A stretch of DNA of 64,000 nucleotides, taken from positions 7,506-71,505 of the forward strand of contig DDUL01000009.1 in the NCBI GenBank assembly GCA_002344785.1. The letters run 5' to 3'. The notes under the pieces were generated by a model. That model was not told the origin of the DNA and ran no database searches. It saw only the letters and a list, made by a program, of their open reading frames with translations. This document shows positions 17,005-24,255 of the stretch, piece by piece. Origin of the DNA: Bdellovibrionaceae bacterium UBA2339. GTDB taxonomy: Bacteria > Bdellovibrionota > Bdellovibrionia > Bdellovibrionales > JAMPXM01. The position numbers and the translations under genes are program-made. How positions within the stretch are numbered: the first letter of the stretch is position 1; each line of letters begins with the position of its first letter.

Positions 17005-17304
17005 CTGAGACAGTATCTCTCAGAAATTGTCGTGCTTGTTTGAATATTAGGTTAATGCTTCAGGGGTTGAATTCGCATTCTGAGGCAGTGTAGACCAAGA
17101 AATAAGCATTCACCCAGTTCGTGAGGCTTTTGAGCCAGAACTTGACCGAAAATGACACAGTTGAGTTGTCGCCAACGAGTCGCAAATGAGAAGTAACTGA
17201 ACGTGACTGAACGTAACTGACGCGGCTATGCGGCCAAGATTCTGAGCAACGGAGATCGTTGAGTCGTCGACGAGCGATCGATGAATTGGACCCAGAAGGA
17301 GCCT
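17005..17304. other. Divergent intergenic region with palindrome and 10-bp repeats
   Basis: This lies between two divergently read genes. It contains the palindrome CTGAGACAGTATCTCTCAG at 17006-17024 and three direct 10-bp repeats (listed separately). An antisense frame across 17110-17595 shows no protein-like features. Confidence 0.5.
17193..17222. repeat. Three tandem 10-bp repeats (GTAACTGAAC type)
   Basis: GTAACTGAAC, GTGACTGAAC and GTAACTGACG follow each other without gaps. The unit length equals about one helical turn, so all copies face the same side of the DNA, as in co-operative regulator-binding sites. It lies about 85-110 bases upstream of the start at 17305. Confidence 0.6.
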
Positions 17305-18087
17305 ATGGAAAGTCGAGATTATCTTCAATCCGCGATTCAATTTCGCAGCCTTGATGTTGACCATGATGGGAAGCTTGCTTCGACAATTGCCACACATCTT
17401 GACGAGATCGCCGAGTTTCGTCAGCTCATGCAACTTGAAGGCGTGATCACGCATCGTTGGGATGAGACGAAGGGACAGAGTGCTTTCGCGTTCATGCATG
17501 AGGTTGCACACAGCAACTTGCTCGGCTTTCACGAGCGAGTCAGCTTCTTCAGCCAGTACGTTCAACACGCCAGAGAAGTTGTGGCTCAGGGGCAAAAGCT
17601 CGGGTCATTGAAGCGAGAGGGATCGCTCCTGTGGCGAACGCTCGCGGCCTTCGATATGCGTCCGCCTTCCAATTTGTTTGAACTTTTGGGCGAGCACGAA
17701 GTGGTGGAGATTTACGACACCCAAATGCGCCAGATTTTTCGAAACCTAAGATTCTTCGAAGTTTCGTCATATTCGATCGAAGAACTCCTTCATATTCCCT
17801 TGCCTCAGCTCTTTGAGCGAAGCGAAGCCTCCACGCAAGTCTTGATGTCGGAGATCGGCGCGATCTTTAGTGGCGCACAAGCCACAGGAAAGATGTCGGC
17901 TGCAGGGAAGAGTCGAGCTCGCGAAGCGCAAAGCCGACGTCACCTTCAAGGTGAGATTGAGCAACGAGTGATGAGCCCGATTTTTGATCGGCAAGGTCGC
18001 GTCGCTGCCGTGCTCGGCAGCGTGAGACTCGAATTGGACTCCGCCGACTATCCGGCTTTCTTGCCGGACGCCTTTTCGTCGATCTGA
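17305..18087 (+). CDS. Cytoplasmic protein with a probable PAS-like fold
   Basis: 260-aa soluble protein. The middle part (EVVEIYDTQMRQIFRN, SSYSIEELLHIPLPQLF) and a later strand pair (SPIFDRQGRVAAVLGSV) resemble a PAS sensory fold, with a charged, probably disordered insert (SAAGKSRAREAQSRR) between them. There is no kinase, cyclase or DNA-binding domain. The ATG at 17305 is chosen for the adjacent AGAAGGAG; an in-frame ATG at 17281 is the alternative and has no good ribosome site. It is oriented against its neighbours and overlaps the convergent di-iron oxidase gene by 40 bases. The PAS call is by eye and uncertain. Confidence 0.65.
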   Translation: MESRDYLQSAIQFRSLDVDHDGKLASTIATHLDEIAEFRQLMQLEGVITHRWDETKGQSAFAFMHEVAHSNLLGFHERVSFFSQYVQHAREVVAQGQKLGSLKREGSLLWRTLAAFDMRPPSNLFELLGEHEVVEIYDTQMRQIFRNLRFFEVSSYSIEELLHIPLPQLFERSEASTQVLMSEIGAIFSGAQATGKMSAAGKSRAREAQSRRHLQGEIEQRVMSPIFDRQGRVAAVLGSVRLELDSADYPAFLPDAFSSI

Positions 18088-18785
18088 AGTCCACGCTGTG
18101 CGAACTCGCGCCATTCGAGCGTGATCGCCAAATAGTTTTCTGTCGTACGAAGCAACTCGCCGCGGATGATGTCGAGTTGTGCGGGCTCTAAGTCTTTGAG
18201 TTTTGCCAAATCTTCTTGAAGATGCTCTTGATCGGCTTCGCCGTGTAGGGCGATGAAGCGGCCGCACTCTTCACCGTGATGCCGGGACACGAGGGCCGCC
18301 AATTGCGGCCCGAACTTGGCCGCCAGTCCTTCAAGAAACAACATGCGGCCAAGCAGTGCGAATTCGCCATAGGGCAGATCCATCATCAATCTTCGGCGTA
18401 AGCTTTGATGAAAATTGAAAGTCACTTCGAACTCGGCTTGGCGAATTTCCGGGAGTCGAGGATCGCGTTTCTTCAGCAAAGCCAAGTCTTGCTTGGCGAT
18501 CAGATCGTGATTGAACTCTTCACGCAGATGCAAAACTAAGAACTGATGAAAGTCGGACGAAGCCGGTGCGAGTGTGCAGCTACCCGCTGCCAATGTGATC
18601 AAGCGCGTGGTCCAGTCGACAAAGTGGGAGGTCTGTGAAAGCCATGACCAATACACTTCGCTTCGCTCCCACGGCAGACTTTCCAGCTGATTCTTGGCGA
18701 CGTGAATGCGCTGGAGAAACTCTTGCTCCAATTGCTGAGATGTCATGTTGGACGTGGTGGGTTGAGGCCGAGAATTGTGTTTCAT
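18048..18785 (-). CDS. Haem-oxygenase-like di-iron oxidase (HDO) family protein
   Basis: 245-aa all-helical protein with the metal-ligand pattern of the HDO superfamily (UndA, CADD, SznF type): ExxH in REEFNHDLI, Glu in FLEGLAAKFG, and HxxxDxxH in HGEADQEHL. All six expected ligands are present, so an O2-activating di-iron enzyme is likely; members oxidise fatty acids, amino acids or N-hydroxylate amines. The ribosome site GGAG lies 7 bases before the ATG. It is the last gene of the leftward array, 43 bases after the preceding gene. A second HDO with the same motif occurs at 41.2 kb. The substrate cannot be inferred from this neighbourhood. Confidence 0.82.
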   Translation of the reverse strand: MKHNSRPQPTTSNMTSQQLEQEFLQRIHVAKNQLESLPWERSEVYWSWLSQTSHFVDWTTRLITLAAGSCTLAPASSDFHQFLVLHLREEFNHDLIAKQDLALLKKRDPRLPEIRQAEFEVTFNFHQSLRRRLMMDLPYGEFALLGRMLFLEGLAAKFGPQLAALVSRHHGEECGRFIALHGEADQEHLQEDLAKLKDLEPAQLDIIRGELLRTTENYLAITLEWREFAQRGLQIDEKASGKKAG

Positions 18786-18828
18786 TGTGGATCTCCATTT
18801 CTATAGACGGGAGAGTTTGGTGAAGCTT

Positions 18829-19554
18829 TCAGGCCGCGCGGTCCTCGGACTTCCAGAGAGCGCTGATCGACACCGGCCACTTCATGGGCCAAGCGGCGCC
18901 TTGCAAAAGTTCTGGAATCTGCGGTTCACGAGGGCGAAGCCGAGGCACCGGCCAGTACATCAGTGAGGAAGCCTCGCCTTGCACCTGTGTGCGGTAGGGC
19001 GTACTGCGGTAGCCCAGTGAAGAGGCGAGCTGATGGACGGATCGAGAGTCTCGGGTGCAAGCGATGACGGCACTTAAGGCGGGATGCGGAGACTCGTGAG
19101 ACGCAAAACATAGACCCATGTCGATGGTCCATGCGGCCAGCGGCACCGGATCGACGACTTGGCCGTTAGTTGAATTGGAGGTCTTGCGTCGGTCCTCTCG
19201 CACGGCCAACGCTTCCATGCACATGACTCGGGTCAACCCCAGTGAGCTCAAGTCGCGAAGAAACGGCAGAGGATAAAGCTGAGGAGAACTCGGCGATTGG
19301 CTCTTGAGATCGACGAATTCATAGGCGTGTACAGATGCGGGGCCGAGTTGGTCGAAGAAACCGCAGAGCACATGTTGGCGGGGAGCTTTGCCCCAGACCT
19401 TAACGAAGAAATCGACCAATTCACGACATCGCGGCTGATCGGCGTCGCGAGTTCGATCGAAGAGTTCGTAGGTCCATTCTCCGTATTGCCAAAGCGGAGA
19501 GCGGATGAATTCCGAGGTGGTGTTGGGGAGAGATTTCGGCTTCGACATGCCCAT
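18829..19554 (-). CDS. Putative acyltransferase-like (GNAT-fold?) protein
   Basis: 241-aa soluble protein without a firm family match. The block LTRVMCMEALAVREDRR followed later by ALSAVIACTRDSRSVHQLASSLGYR resembles the strand-4 and C-terminal parts of GNAT or LuxI-like N-acyltransferases, but the acetyl-CoA loop (Q/RxxGxG/A) is not seen. It sits between a winged-helix regulator and an HDO oxidase on the same strand, with short gaps, so it is likely co-transcribed with them. The start at 19554 has an alternative ATG two codons in. Treat the family call as a weak guess. Confidence 0.5.
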   Translation of the reverse strand: MGMSKPKSLPNTTSEFIRSPLWQYGEWTYELFDRTRDADQPRCRELVDFFVKVWGKAPRQHVLCGFFDQLGPASVHAYEFVDLKSQSPSSPQLYPLPFLRDLSSLGLTRVMCMEALAVREDRRKTSNSTNGQVVDPVPLAAWTIDMGLCFASHESPHPALSAVIACTRDSRSVHQLASSLGYRSTPYRTQVQGEASSLMYWPVPRLRPREPQIPELLQGAAWPMKWPVSISALWKSEDRAA

Positions 19555-19594
19555 CGAGTCGGAAGACTTGGGCGCGCGAAATACCTAATTTTTC

Positions 19595-20545
19595 TTAACT
19601 CGATTTTGGACGAGTCGGTTCGACCTCTAAAAAGATCCGTCGATTGCGACAGAGAATTCGATTCGGCGTGCCGACCAGTTTGCGGCGCAAATTGAAGAGA
19701 TGAACGTCGAGTGACTTCTCACTGACCTTTTGTTTAGGCCAGAGCATGGACACTAATTCCGTCTTCTCCAGACCTTCTTTTCCGGCTCGACGGAGAAAGT
19801 CGTACATCTGTACTTCTTTGCGGGTCAGATCTTGCTCAATGGCTAAGTCCTGAACCGATTCGCCGCGATCCAAAGGTTGCGCCTGACTGAGCCAATGCCC
19901 GATCTTGGCTCGCAGTAAGCCGCCGCCAAAGTTTCGATCGAGCAGCTCAGGAATGAGATCTGAAGCTCCGAACTCAAAGAGAAATCGAGCTCGGTTTTCC
20001 GTGATCTCCAACGGAACAATCGCCAACCAAATGAGCTGTGCCGTTCGATCCAGTCGGTTCAGCCATGCTCCCGTCAGCTGCGAGTCATGCACCAAGATCA
20101 AGTTGCCCTTGAGTTGCGCCGCTAAATTCTCTCCGCGATTTTCGCTCGCCGCGGTGGCCTCATCAGCTTCTGGTTCTTGGAATGCCGCCTGTAAATTGAT
20201 GCTTGTGGGAGAAAAGTCGCTGAGGAAACTCGACCAACAGTCGGCTTCAACTGAGTGTTTGGAAATCTGCGCCAGACTACTTTCGCAAATGAAGAGTCGG
20301 CGCAATTGCGGAGTGAGGCTGGCATCCGTCTGAGGCGTCGACATCAGCAATTTCTCCGAAGTTAAGTGAGGTGATGAGCGGGCATGAACATTCTGACCCG
20401 AGCCCGCAGAGTCCTCGCGGTTCGGCCCGACAGTCGCATCGCCAGATTCGTTAACAGTTGCGCCAACAGATACGCTAACAGATGCGCCAACAGATGCGCC
20501 CAAAGACGGATTCGAATTGAGTTCTGATTCTCTCGCCTCAATCAT
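19595..20545 (-). CDS. OmpR/PhoB-type winged-helix regulator with non-canonical N-terminal domain
   Basis: 316-aa protein. Residues about 220-305 form an OmpR-type winged helix (LTRKEVQMYDFLRRAG, KTELVSMLWPKQKVSEKSLDVHLFNLRRKL, NRRIFLEV). The N-terminal half is receiver-like in size but I see no conserved phospho-Asp site, so it may be a pseudo-receiver. The first 60 residues are low complexity (GASVGASVSVSVGATV), encoded by a repeated CAGATGCGCCAA-type sequence. The start overlaps the previous gene by 8 bases; an internal ATG at 20344 that would remove the low-complexity part is possible. Its immediate neighbours are an XRE-like protein and the small orphan family, so it is a good candidate controller of this gene group. 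Confidence 0.8.
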   Translation of the reverse strand: MIEARESELNSNPSLGASVGASVSVSVGATVNESGDATVGPNREDSAGSGQNVHARSSPHLTSEKLLMSTPQTDASLTPQLRRLFICESSLAQISKHSVEADCWSSFLSDFSPTSINLQAAFQEPEADEATAASENRGENLAAQLKGNLILVHDSQLTGAWLNRLDRTAQLIWLAIVPLEITENRARFLFEFGASDLIPELLDRNFGGGLLRAKIGHWLSQAQPLDRGESVQDLAIEQDLTRKEVQMYDFLRRAGKEGLEKTELVSMLWPKQKVSEKSLDVHLFNLRRKLVGTPNRILCRNRRIFLEVEPTRPKSS

Positions 20546-20840
20546 GATCGTTCAGCACATCTTGCGACATATTGAGAAGATCGAGCACGATCTCCGGGTT
20601 GAGGTTCAGCGCATTCGCGATGGCGTAGAGGTTGGCCAGTGGCGCGTGCGTCGGTTGACTGATCGCTTCTTGGGTCTCTTCCATCGTCAGACCTGAAAGA
20701 CGAGACAATTCCTCCAAAGTTACGGCATGATGTTGGCGTTCTTGCCGAATCAATTCCGTCAACTGCAAGCTGGCCGAATCGCCATTGATCGGCTTGGCCT
20801 TGGTCGCGCTTTGATTTCGAGAACTCGAGGAGTTTGTCAT
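20538..20840 (-). CDS. Small XRE-type helix-turn-helix protein
   Basis: 100-aa protein whose core (LTELIRQERQHHAVTLEELSR, LSGLTMEETQEAISQPTHAP, LANLYAIANALNLNPEIVLDLL) has the five-helix layout of Cro/XRE DNA-binding domains. The first 25 residues are Ser/Asn-rich. It starts in a four-base ATGA overlap with the upstream 140-aa gene and its stop overlaps the start of the winged-helix regulator, so the three are translationally coupled. Confidence 0.75.
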   Translation of the reverse strand: MTNSSSSRNQSATKAKPINGDSASLQLTELIRQERQHHAVTLEELSRLSGLTMEETQEAISQPTHAPLANLYAIANALNLNPEIVLDLLNMSQDVLNDHD

Positions 20841-21259
20841 GATCCGGCCTTCCTTCTCGCTTTCTGATCCGCCTCGTGACTTGTCGGCTTGTCGATCTGC
20901 TCATGGGGTCGATATGGAATGATCTCTTCACACTCTTCGAGGTTCTTCAAGCTGACGATCAAAGAGTTGAGATCATGCACCAAGTTTGCGGCGGTCTCGG
21001 GCTGCTCATCTTGAAGATAGAGGTCAATGACATCCTGCGCGTATTCGACGCGAACCTTCTCGCCAAATACGGCCAGAATGATTCTCTCGCCCGTCGGAAG
21101 CATTCCGTACAGGGCCCAGCGTGGACACTTAAAGTGCGTGATCTCGGAGTAAACTTCGCGGTGGATCTGCCAGCGTTCGATAATTTGGCAAAGTGCTCGG
21201 CGCCGGGCTTGAGAAGCTAAATCGGCGCCCGAAGTGGAGTCATCGTGATTGTGGGTCAT
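20837..21259 (-). CDS. Conserved protein, paralogue of the 16.7-17.0 kb gene
   Basis: 140-aa soluble protein of unrecognised family. Residues 20-115 match the 92-aa product near the flagellins (see that entry for aligned blocks); it has extra N- and C-terminal tails, the latter charged. The core alternates strand-like hydrophobic stretches (RIILAVF) and an amphipathic C-terminal helix pair. It heads a tightly overlapped unit with two DNA-binding proteins. A role as a ligand- or partner-binding modulator of those regulators is an inference from coupling only. Confidence 0.75.
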   Translation of the reverse strand: MTHNHDDSTSGADLASQARRRALCQIIERWQIHREVYSEITHFKCPRWALYGMLPTGERIILAVFGEKVRVEYAQDVIDLYLQDEQPETAANLVHDLNSLIVSLKNLEECEEIIPYRPHEQIDKPTSHEADQKARRKAGS

Positions 21260-21305
21260 AGGCCCATTGTTCGGCCTAGCCCGAACGAGTGAAACCTAAG
21301 TTTTC

Positions 21306-22409
21306 TTAACCTGTCTGTCCTCTAACAAACAGTGCTTCACAACGTCCGCCGCCTCCGCCTGTTGTCGAGCTACGAGCTGGCTGAGGCGCTGTCGGCACGG
21401 CGACATTCGCTTCAGCGCGTAAGGCTTGCAGCGTGGTCTCGGGCGCGGTCGTGCTGCTGCGAAGAGTTTCGGCGAGTTTACGCAAAAGCTCCAGAGCTCG
21501 TGTCGACATTGTCATGGTTTTCATAGCGGCCACGGACATCAGCGCGCTGAAGAAGATGACGCTGGACGCGAGTGTCGAGTAGAAGCTGCGCTCGACGGCG
21601 AGGTCGATGGGCGCGTGCAAAAGTGTGAAGATCGCCAATCCGACATAGGCGTTTCGCACATAGCGCTGAGCGCGGTCTCGCTCCGCACGGATATCGATGG
21701 AACGCTTCACCATGTACTCCAAATCGCCGTACACGGCCTTCACCGTACGTTCACCGCGGTCAAAATTCTGTAGAGTGTTTTGACTAAAGTCCTGGAACTT
21801 CTGAATCAGCTCTTGCGTGAGGCGTTCCCGAGCGCGCTCTTCCGTTGGTCCCCAAACACGACTGCTCGCCTGGGGTGAGGTCGGCAAAACATCGGCAGGA
21901 ATTCCCGAGTTCGCAGGATTGACGAAAGGACGATCACGCAGAACACGAAACGGCAAGGCGGCGTCGTGAATCAGTTCCATCACGGTTTGCTTGCCGATTT
22001 CCTTCCAGCTCGCTCGTCCGTCCACTTGTCGTACATCAATCGATTGGTGCCGCAGAATTAGGAAGAAGGATTCGCCCATCTTTGAAGTCATCAAACCGGC
22101 AAGCTCGGCCTTTCGATCCGCCGGCAAGTCGCTTTGCAGCACGCGCTGAAGTGTGGTGAGTGCCTCGCTGAAGGTGGTTGTGATGCTGGCGTGAGTTCGG
22201 CGTGAGATGACCGTGCTATCGTGATCGACGAGTTGGAGGCGCAGATCCATGCGTTGCACTTCCGCGCGGAGATCGCCGTCGGCCTTGGCCGGCATGGCCG
22301 CGTGGAGCGTCAGAAAAACCCCGCACAAGCTTCGTACCAGCAGCTTGGTCCAAGCCCGCGGCCGCAACTGAAGTGATGAAATTGAGGTGGCAGATTTAGG
22401 TGTCATCAT
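21306..22409 (-). CDS. Exported/membrane protein of unknown function
   Basis: 367 aa. The N-terminus has a charged region and a hydrophobic signal (LLVRSLCGVFLTLHAAMPAKA) likely cleaved at AKA. A long charged helical region follows, then two adjacent hydrophobic segments (about 255-305: YVGLAIFTLLHAPIDLAV, STLASSVIFFSALMSVAA) that probably cross the inner membrane as a hairpin, and a Pro/Thr/Gly tail. A strong ribosome site (GTGAGGAAAAT) precedes the ATG. It is 15 bases downstream of the next secreted protein gene. I do not recognise the family. Confidence 0.75.
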   Translation of the reverse strand: MMTPKSATSISSLQLRPRAWTKLLVRSLCGVFLTLHAAMPAKADGDLRAEVQRMDLRLQLVDHDSTVISRRTHASITTTFSEALTTLQRVLQSDLPADRKAELAGLMTSKMGESFFLILRHQSIDVRQVDGRASWKEIGKQTVMELIHDAALPFRVLRDRPFVNPANSGIPADVLPTSPQASSRVWGPTEERARERLTQELIQKFQDFSQNTLQNFDRGERTVKAVYGDLEYMVKRSIDIRAERDRAQRYVRNAYVGLAIFTLLHAPIDLAVERSFYSTLASSVIFFSALMSVAAMKTMTMSTRALELLRKLAETLRSSTTAPETTLQALRAEANVAVPTAPQPARSSTTGGGGGRCEALFVRGQTG

Positions 22410-22424
22410 ATTTTCCTCACGCCC

Positions 22425-24152
22425 TCACCATGGAATAAATTTTTGCCACAAGGGGCGTCGATGCCAGTCCACGAAGCGCTGCCAGTAACCGCGCTGATCC
22501 ACTCGTGAGTCGGCCTGAAAGTCGATCACTAAGTCTTCGCTGAAAAATCTGTGATTGGCTGCTTCGCCTTCGCATTGGGCATCACCCGAGTCGCAACCCG
22601 ACTCGTAGAACGGTAGACCTCTTTGCATCATAGCGATGCGTAGTTCGTAGTGCCGACCAGGCTGCAAGCGGTAGCGAGTTTGTCCCCAGAAACCACCCAG
22701 CACGGCTTCGAGCGGGCCCGAGGCACGGTAAAAACTGTTGACGCCATTTTCACCCTGCAGCGAGAGCAGAACTTCGTCGCCTTCGGATTGGACGACTCCG
22801 GAGTGTGTGACCAGATCCTGACTGATTCGCACGTTGCGACCGATCGACTCTTTGAGGATCAATCGCACGCGGAATTGTGTGTCCTTCCAAAATCCAGATT
22901 CGCGAACGGAAAGTGCTTCGGGTCCTTGCGCGACGGTGGCGACTTCGCCATCAAGGTTCTCAAATCTGCGACTCTGTCGAGCCGCCGCCAGGATCATCGC
23001 GTTCGAGGTGTCCTGGAGGCGAATCGAGTAGGGCTCGCCTGCGCCAAACTGCGCGCTGTCCAAGCCGATTTGTTCTCGAGCGAGAGCTTCACGCACTCGG
23101 CCTTGGCGATCCACCGGCAGAGCAAAGGCGTTGGGCGATTTGCGCTTGATGCGTTCGACGGTGCGAACACTGACCTCAAGAGACTGCGGAGAATTTTTCT
23201 CGCAACGAAACGCCGACGCGCTGAAGTCCGCCTGATACCGATTCCACGCGTTTTCGATATCGATTCGAGGCCGAATCTGCGAGCCACGACCGAGATTTGA
23301 AATCAAAGTGAACTCTTCCCACTCTCCCGGCAAGAGATCGTACTTGTTGGGAAGAATGTCGAGGAAGCGCGGATCGCGTCCCGGCGCCCAATTCGCATCG
23401 GGCTTTTCCATACGAATCTTGTAGCTGAGCTTTTCGTTCGAGCAGTGGCGTGAAACGGAATGCTCTTCTTCCCATTCGCAAAAGTTCGCTTCGGTGCGAT
23501 AGCAAGTTGTCGTGCGAGTTCCGGTTTGCACATCGCGACACTCTGTCGCATTGGGATCTCTCTGCGATGGAAAAGCGCTCCGTCGTTCTTCGCGAGGTGC
23601 GGAGTTGCGACGCTCTTGCCCCGGAGCAGACGGACTGTAATGCCCTCCGCCCGAAGGCGAGCTAACTGAAGGCGCGTCGGGAACTTCAAAACAACGTCGC
23701 TCGTAGACGGGCTCTTGGCAGGAGTAGGGAACTTGCGTGGTTCCGCAGCGCTGGGCGTTTCGTCCTGACTGACGCGTCCAATAGGTCCAAGTATCATAGG
23801 TGGCGTAACTGATTTCGCCACTCCACTGCACATTCGAGGTGGACTGCCGCATCCGCAGCATCTCGTCGCGTCGCCCTTGTCGTTCAAGACGCGACCATGC
23901 GGCCATATCGAATCGTTCTGGCGTGCGAATGTATCGGCTCGCGCCGCCTCCGCACACAAGTTGGAAATTTCCGGCTCTTCGTGATTGATGTGCCGGAATG
24001 GGCGTGCCGCAGGCGCCGATGACTTCGGCGTGGGCGAGAGTGGGGAGCGACATCATGCCGACCGAAGCCGTCACACAGGTCATCGCCAGGGCGATCAACT
24101 TTGACGGAGCGATTGCGAATCGCAGTTCATTGAGCAATCGACTTGAGCGCAT
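22425..24152 (-). CDS. Large secreted cysteine-containing protein of unknown function
   Basis: 575 aa with a long signal peptide ending in LPTLAHA. The mature part starts with a Cys-rich region (residues about 45-250 hold some ten cysteines: GACGTPIP, QLVCGGG, AQRCGTT, YSCQEP, RRCFEVP, TECRDV, TTCYRT, NFCEWEE) broken by a Ser/Arg/Gly-rich linker. The C-terminal half has beta-rich repeats and ends in an aromatic tail. Disulphides suggest a periplasmic or extracellular location. AGGAGAG precedes the ATG. It is the middle member of a three-gene set of exported proteins. No family is recognised. Confidence 0.75.
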   Translation of the reverse strand: MRSSRLLNELRFAIAPSKLIALAMTCVTASVGMMSLPTLAHAEVIGACGTPIPAHQSRRAGNFQLVCGGGASRYIRTPERFDMAAWSRLERQGRRDEMLRMRQSTSNVQWSGEISYATYDTWTYWTRQSGRNAQRCGTTQVPYSCQEPVYERRCFEVPDAPSVSSPSGGGHYSPSAPGQERRNSAPREERRSAFPSQRDPNATECRDVQTGTRTTTCYRTEANFCEWEEEHSVSRHCSNEKLSYKIRMEKPDANWAPGRDPRFLDILPNKYDLLPGEWEEFTLISNLGRGSQIRPRIDIENAWNRYQADFSASAFRCEKNSPQSLEVSVRTVERIKRKSPNAFALPVDRQGRVREALAREQIGLDSAQFGAGEPYSIRLQDTSNAMILAAARQSRRFENLDGEVATVAQGPEALSVRESGFWKDTQFRVRLILKESIGRNVRISQDLVTHSGVVQSEGDEVLLSLQGENGVNSFYRASGPLEAVLGGFWGQTRYRLQPGRHYELRIAMMQRGLPFYESGCDSGDAQCEGEAANHRFFSEDLVIDFQADSRVDQRGYWQRFVDWHRRPLWQKFIPW

Positions 24153-24255
24153 GCTTCACTCTCCTCATCCAACCAAGACTGGGGCGTCCGCGATCACCGC
24201 GGCCTCGCCACGACAGGTGAATGTCGTGGCGCAACTGCGATTTGGGGTCGATGAC

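Noticed and set aside
17110..17595. 161-aa minus frame over the PAS-like gene start
   Set aside because: It lacks a ribosome site and a coherent composition; the plus frame gives a longer protein-like product with a better start.
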